A DNA stretch of 24,014 nt, from contig CAYTGO010000046.1 of assembly GCA_964437425.1 (NCBI GenBank), forward strand, positions 1 through 24,014, in the 5' to 3' direction. Below the pieces are notes generated by a model. That model saw only the letters and a program-made list of their open reading frames with translations. It searched no databases and had not been told where the DNA came from. The stretch's first letter is position 1, and every line of letters starts with the position of its first letter. The stretch is from Scalindua sp964437425 (GTDB lineage Bacteria > Planctomycetota > Brocadiia > Brocadiales > Scalinduaceae). Position numbers and translations under genes: made by a program. Shown one piece after another: positions 23,196 to 24,014 of the stretch.

Positions 23196-23233
23196 ATTCG
23201 GCCAAAATGGCAATATTGGCAAAATGGCCGAAT
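23196..23233. repeat. Palindrome P2 (38 nt)
   Basis: Outer arms ATTCGGCC / GGCCGAAT (8 bp perfect) with a different sequence from P1. The inner arms read TGGCA / TGGCA, one base short of pairing fully. Same 8-4-5-4-5-4-8 spacing. Confidence 0.85.
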
Positions 23234-23241
23234 ACCTTGCT

Positions 23242-23279
23242 ATTCAGCGGAAATGGCAAGGTTGCCAAATCCGCTAAAT
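23242..23279. repeat. Palindrome P3 (38 nt)
   Basis: Outer arms ATTCAGCG / CGCTAAAT (7 of 8 pairs), inner TGGCA / TGCCA around AGGT, which extends to six pairs. It starts 9 nt after P2. Confidence 0.85.
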
Positions 23280-23389
23280 AGCGAACTATCACAATAATTC
23301 CAATTCCCGGAGAGCATAAGAGCAGTCAATTGTCATTAGTCATTCTTCTAATCTCTTAATTCCTTAATTATTATCTGGATTCTCCTTTT

Positions 23390-23480
23390 CTTTGCGTCTT
23401 AGTGCCTTTGTGTGAGTTAGTCTTTTGTCTTTTAACCTATATTTTGTTTTCCTCTGCGTTCTCTGCGCCTTTGCGTTGAA
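23390..23480. repeat. Pair of CTTTGCG-type intergenic repeats
   Basis: CTTTGCGTCTTAGTGCCTTT at 23390 and CTCTGCG..CTCTGCGCCTTTGCG at 23452 share a degenerate period of CTTTGCG-like words. Similar non-coding words are widespread in bacterial intergenic DNA. Function unknown. Confidence 0.5.
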
Positions 23481-23546
23481 TGTCCTTTTCCGTTGCAAAA
23501 CACACCCACTCACTTATAATAATCCTCATTCGTCAATCAACAATAG

Positions 23547-23575
23547 TCAAACGCTCACACTCACAAGAAAACCCG
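23547..23575 (+). repeat. Intergenic repeat, copy 4 (core, overlaps RBS region)
   Basis: TCAAACGCTCACACTCACAAG then AAAACCCG differs from copy 3 by two bases in 29. It runs directly into the GGAGG of the thiamine-binding protein gene. (First part is split as TCAAACGCTC ACACTCACAAG.). Confidence 0.8.
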
Positions 23576-23589
23576 AAGGAGGCAAAAAA

Positions 23590-23895
23590 ATGGTAGTTAA
23601 TTTCACTGTTGTGCCAATAGGCAAGGATAGTAGTCTGAGTACAAAAGTAGCAGAGGTATTAAAGATCGTCAGTGAAAGTGGAATAGATTATAAACTACAT
23701 TCCATGGGGACTATATTGGAAGGTGATTGGGACGAGATAATGAGACTCATAAGCAAGTGCCATCAAGAAATTCTCAAGGACTCAGACCGCGTATTGACCA
23801 CTATCACAATAGATGATCGTAAAGGCAGGACAGGCCGAATATCCGGCAAGGTCAAGTCTGTGGAGAAGAAACTGGGCAAAAAACTAAAAACCTAA
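23590..23895 (+). CDS. Thiamine-binding protein, MTH1187/UPF0045 family
   Basis: 101-residue protein starting MVVNFTVVPIGKDSSLSTKV. The pattern 'P.G...S.S..VA' then SGIDYKLHSMGTILEGDWDE and KDSDRVLTTITIDDRKG fits the MTH1187/YkoF-like family (Pfam Thiamine_BP), ferredoxin-like folds that bind thiamine or related molecules, possibly as carriers or sensors. The ATG at 23590 has GGAGG 7 nt upstream; longer upstream reading frame covers repeat DNA and is rejected. The tail is Lys rich (KKLGKKLKT). No thiamine genes are adjacent. Its leader is repeat copy 4. Confidence 0.88.
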   Translation: MVVNFTVVPIGKDSSLSTKVAEVLKIVSESGIDYKLHSMGTILEGDWDEIMRLISKCHQEILKDSDRVLTTITIDDRKGRTGRISGKVKSVEKKLGKKLKT

Positions 23896-23915
23896 GCAGA
23901 TCAAGAAATTTTCTT

Positions 23916-23944
23916 TTGACAGATTCAGTAAACAAAATTATATT
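23916..23944 (+). promoter_or_regulatory. Promoter pointing off the right edge
   Basis: TTGACA (23916-23921), a 17-bp spacer and TATATT (23939-23944). It lies 20 nt past the thiamine-binding protein stop and would drive something beginning near or beyond the window end; no coding start is visible in the last 70 nt. Confidence 0.55.
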
Positions 23945-24014
23945 GTAACCTTCTTGGTTTTTAAGCGTTTCAAATCGAATGACTTTTCCTTCGGGCGGCT
24001 GGACACATCCTTTC

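Larger units (their letters stand above)
22872..23589. other. Repeat-rich intergenic region
   Basis: 718 bp without a supported gene. It contains repeat copy 3, three 38-nt palindromes (23032-23279), a run of eight C at 23171-23178, two CTTTGCG-type repeats (23390-23480) and repeat copy 4. A frame open from 23425 in front of the thiamine-binding protein covers repeat DNA and is not coding. Confidence 0.75.

Noticed and set aside
23032..23279. CRISPR array.
   Set aside because: The three units are palindromes with variable arms and irregular spacing, with no constant repeats or uniform spacers.
21592..23575. Integron-like cassette array, with the repeats acting as attC sites.
   Set aside because: One repeat per gene is suggestive, but no GTTRRRY/RYYYAAC core pair or attC-like inverted repeat is visible in the 92-bp units.
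23425..23589. 55-residue N-terminal extension of the thiamine-binding protein.
   Set aside because: It covers repeat DNA, while GGAGG sits at the correct distance before the ATG at 23590 that matches the family start.
23896..24014. Open frame on the minus strand entering from the right edge (…VIRFETLKNQEGYNII…).
   Set aside because: It stays open only antisense to the thiamine-binding gene, with no recognised family. Sequence beyond the edge would be needed.

Overview
The window reads as chromosomal DNA of a Gram-negative-type bacterium. My best guess is an anammox-like planctomycete (Brocadiales/Scalindua type). That is an inference from gene content and style: Kdo/LPS-export genes beside a CobA-HemD fusion, many starts without a strong Shine-Dalgarno, and a secreted tail-collar protein. 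No marker here settles taxonomy, and other deep-branching Gram-negative phyla remain possible.

Layout. (1) 1-11706, all minus strand, housekeeping. An operon starts at a strong promoter near 11760 and runs site-2-protease-like M50 peptidase, scpA, a 58-residue Trm112-like zinc ribbon, yidC, mnmE. A second unit, nrdR-nrdD-nrdG, has its own promoter overlapping NrdR-box-like sites and ends at a terminator (2769-2800). The 5' three quarters of smc follows and runs off the left edge. SMC and ScpA are subunits of the same condensin. (2) 11707-12344 is a 638-bp non-coding divergent region. (3) 12345-18740, plus strand: kdsC, a very large LptC with three LptA-like repeats, a GDPD-like/HEAT-repeat protein with a degenerate active site, and a cobA-hemD fusion. 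The first two belong to lipopolysaccharide synthesis and transport; the last makes tetrapyrrole precursors. (4) 18741-24014 is looser and looks accessory: a DUF2835 protein, a bacteriohemerythrin that is probably leaderless, tRNA-Leu(GAG), a secreted tail-collar-domain protein, an AT-rich SIR2-like protein, and a thiamine-binding (MTH1187-family) protein.

The accessory region holds two unexplained repeat families. One is an intergenic element, about 92 bp in its two longest copies, that sits before or after each of the last three genes and directly flanks the SIR2 gene. The other is a set of three 38-nt imperfect palindromes with an identical 8-4-5-4-5-4-8 layout, whose outer stems change sequence while staying paired.

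The observations most worth following are: an anaerobic ribonucleotide reductase (NrdD) with no glycine in its last 95 residues, so no glycyl-radical site, although it sits beside its activase gene; the GDPD-like pseudoenzyme fused to HEAT repeats; the triplicated LptA-like module in one LptC chain; the SIR2 gene between direct repeats; and the covarying palindromes.
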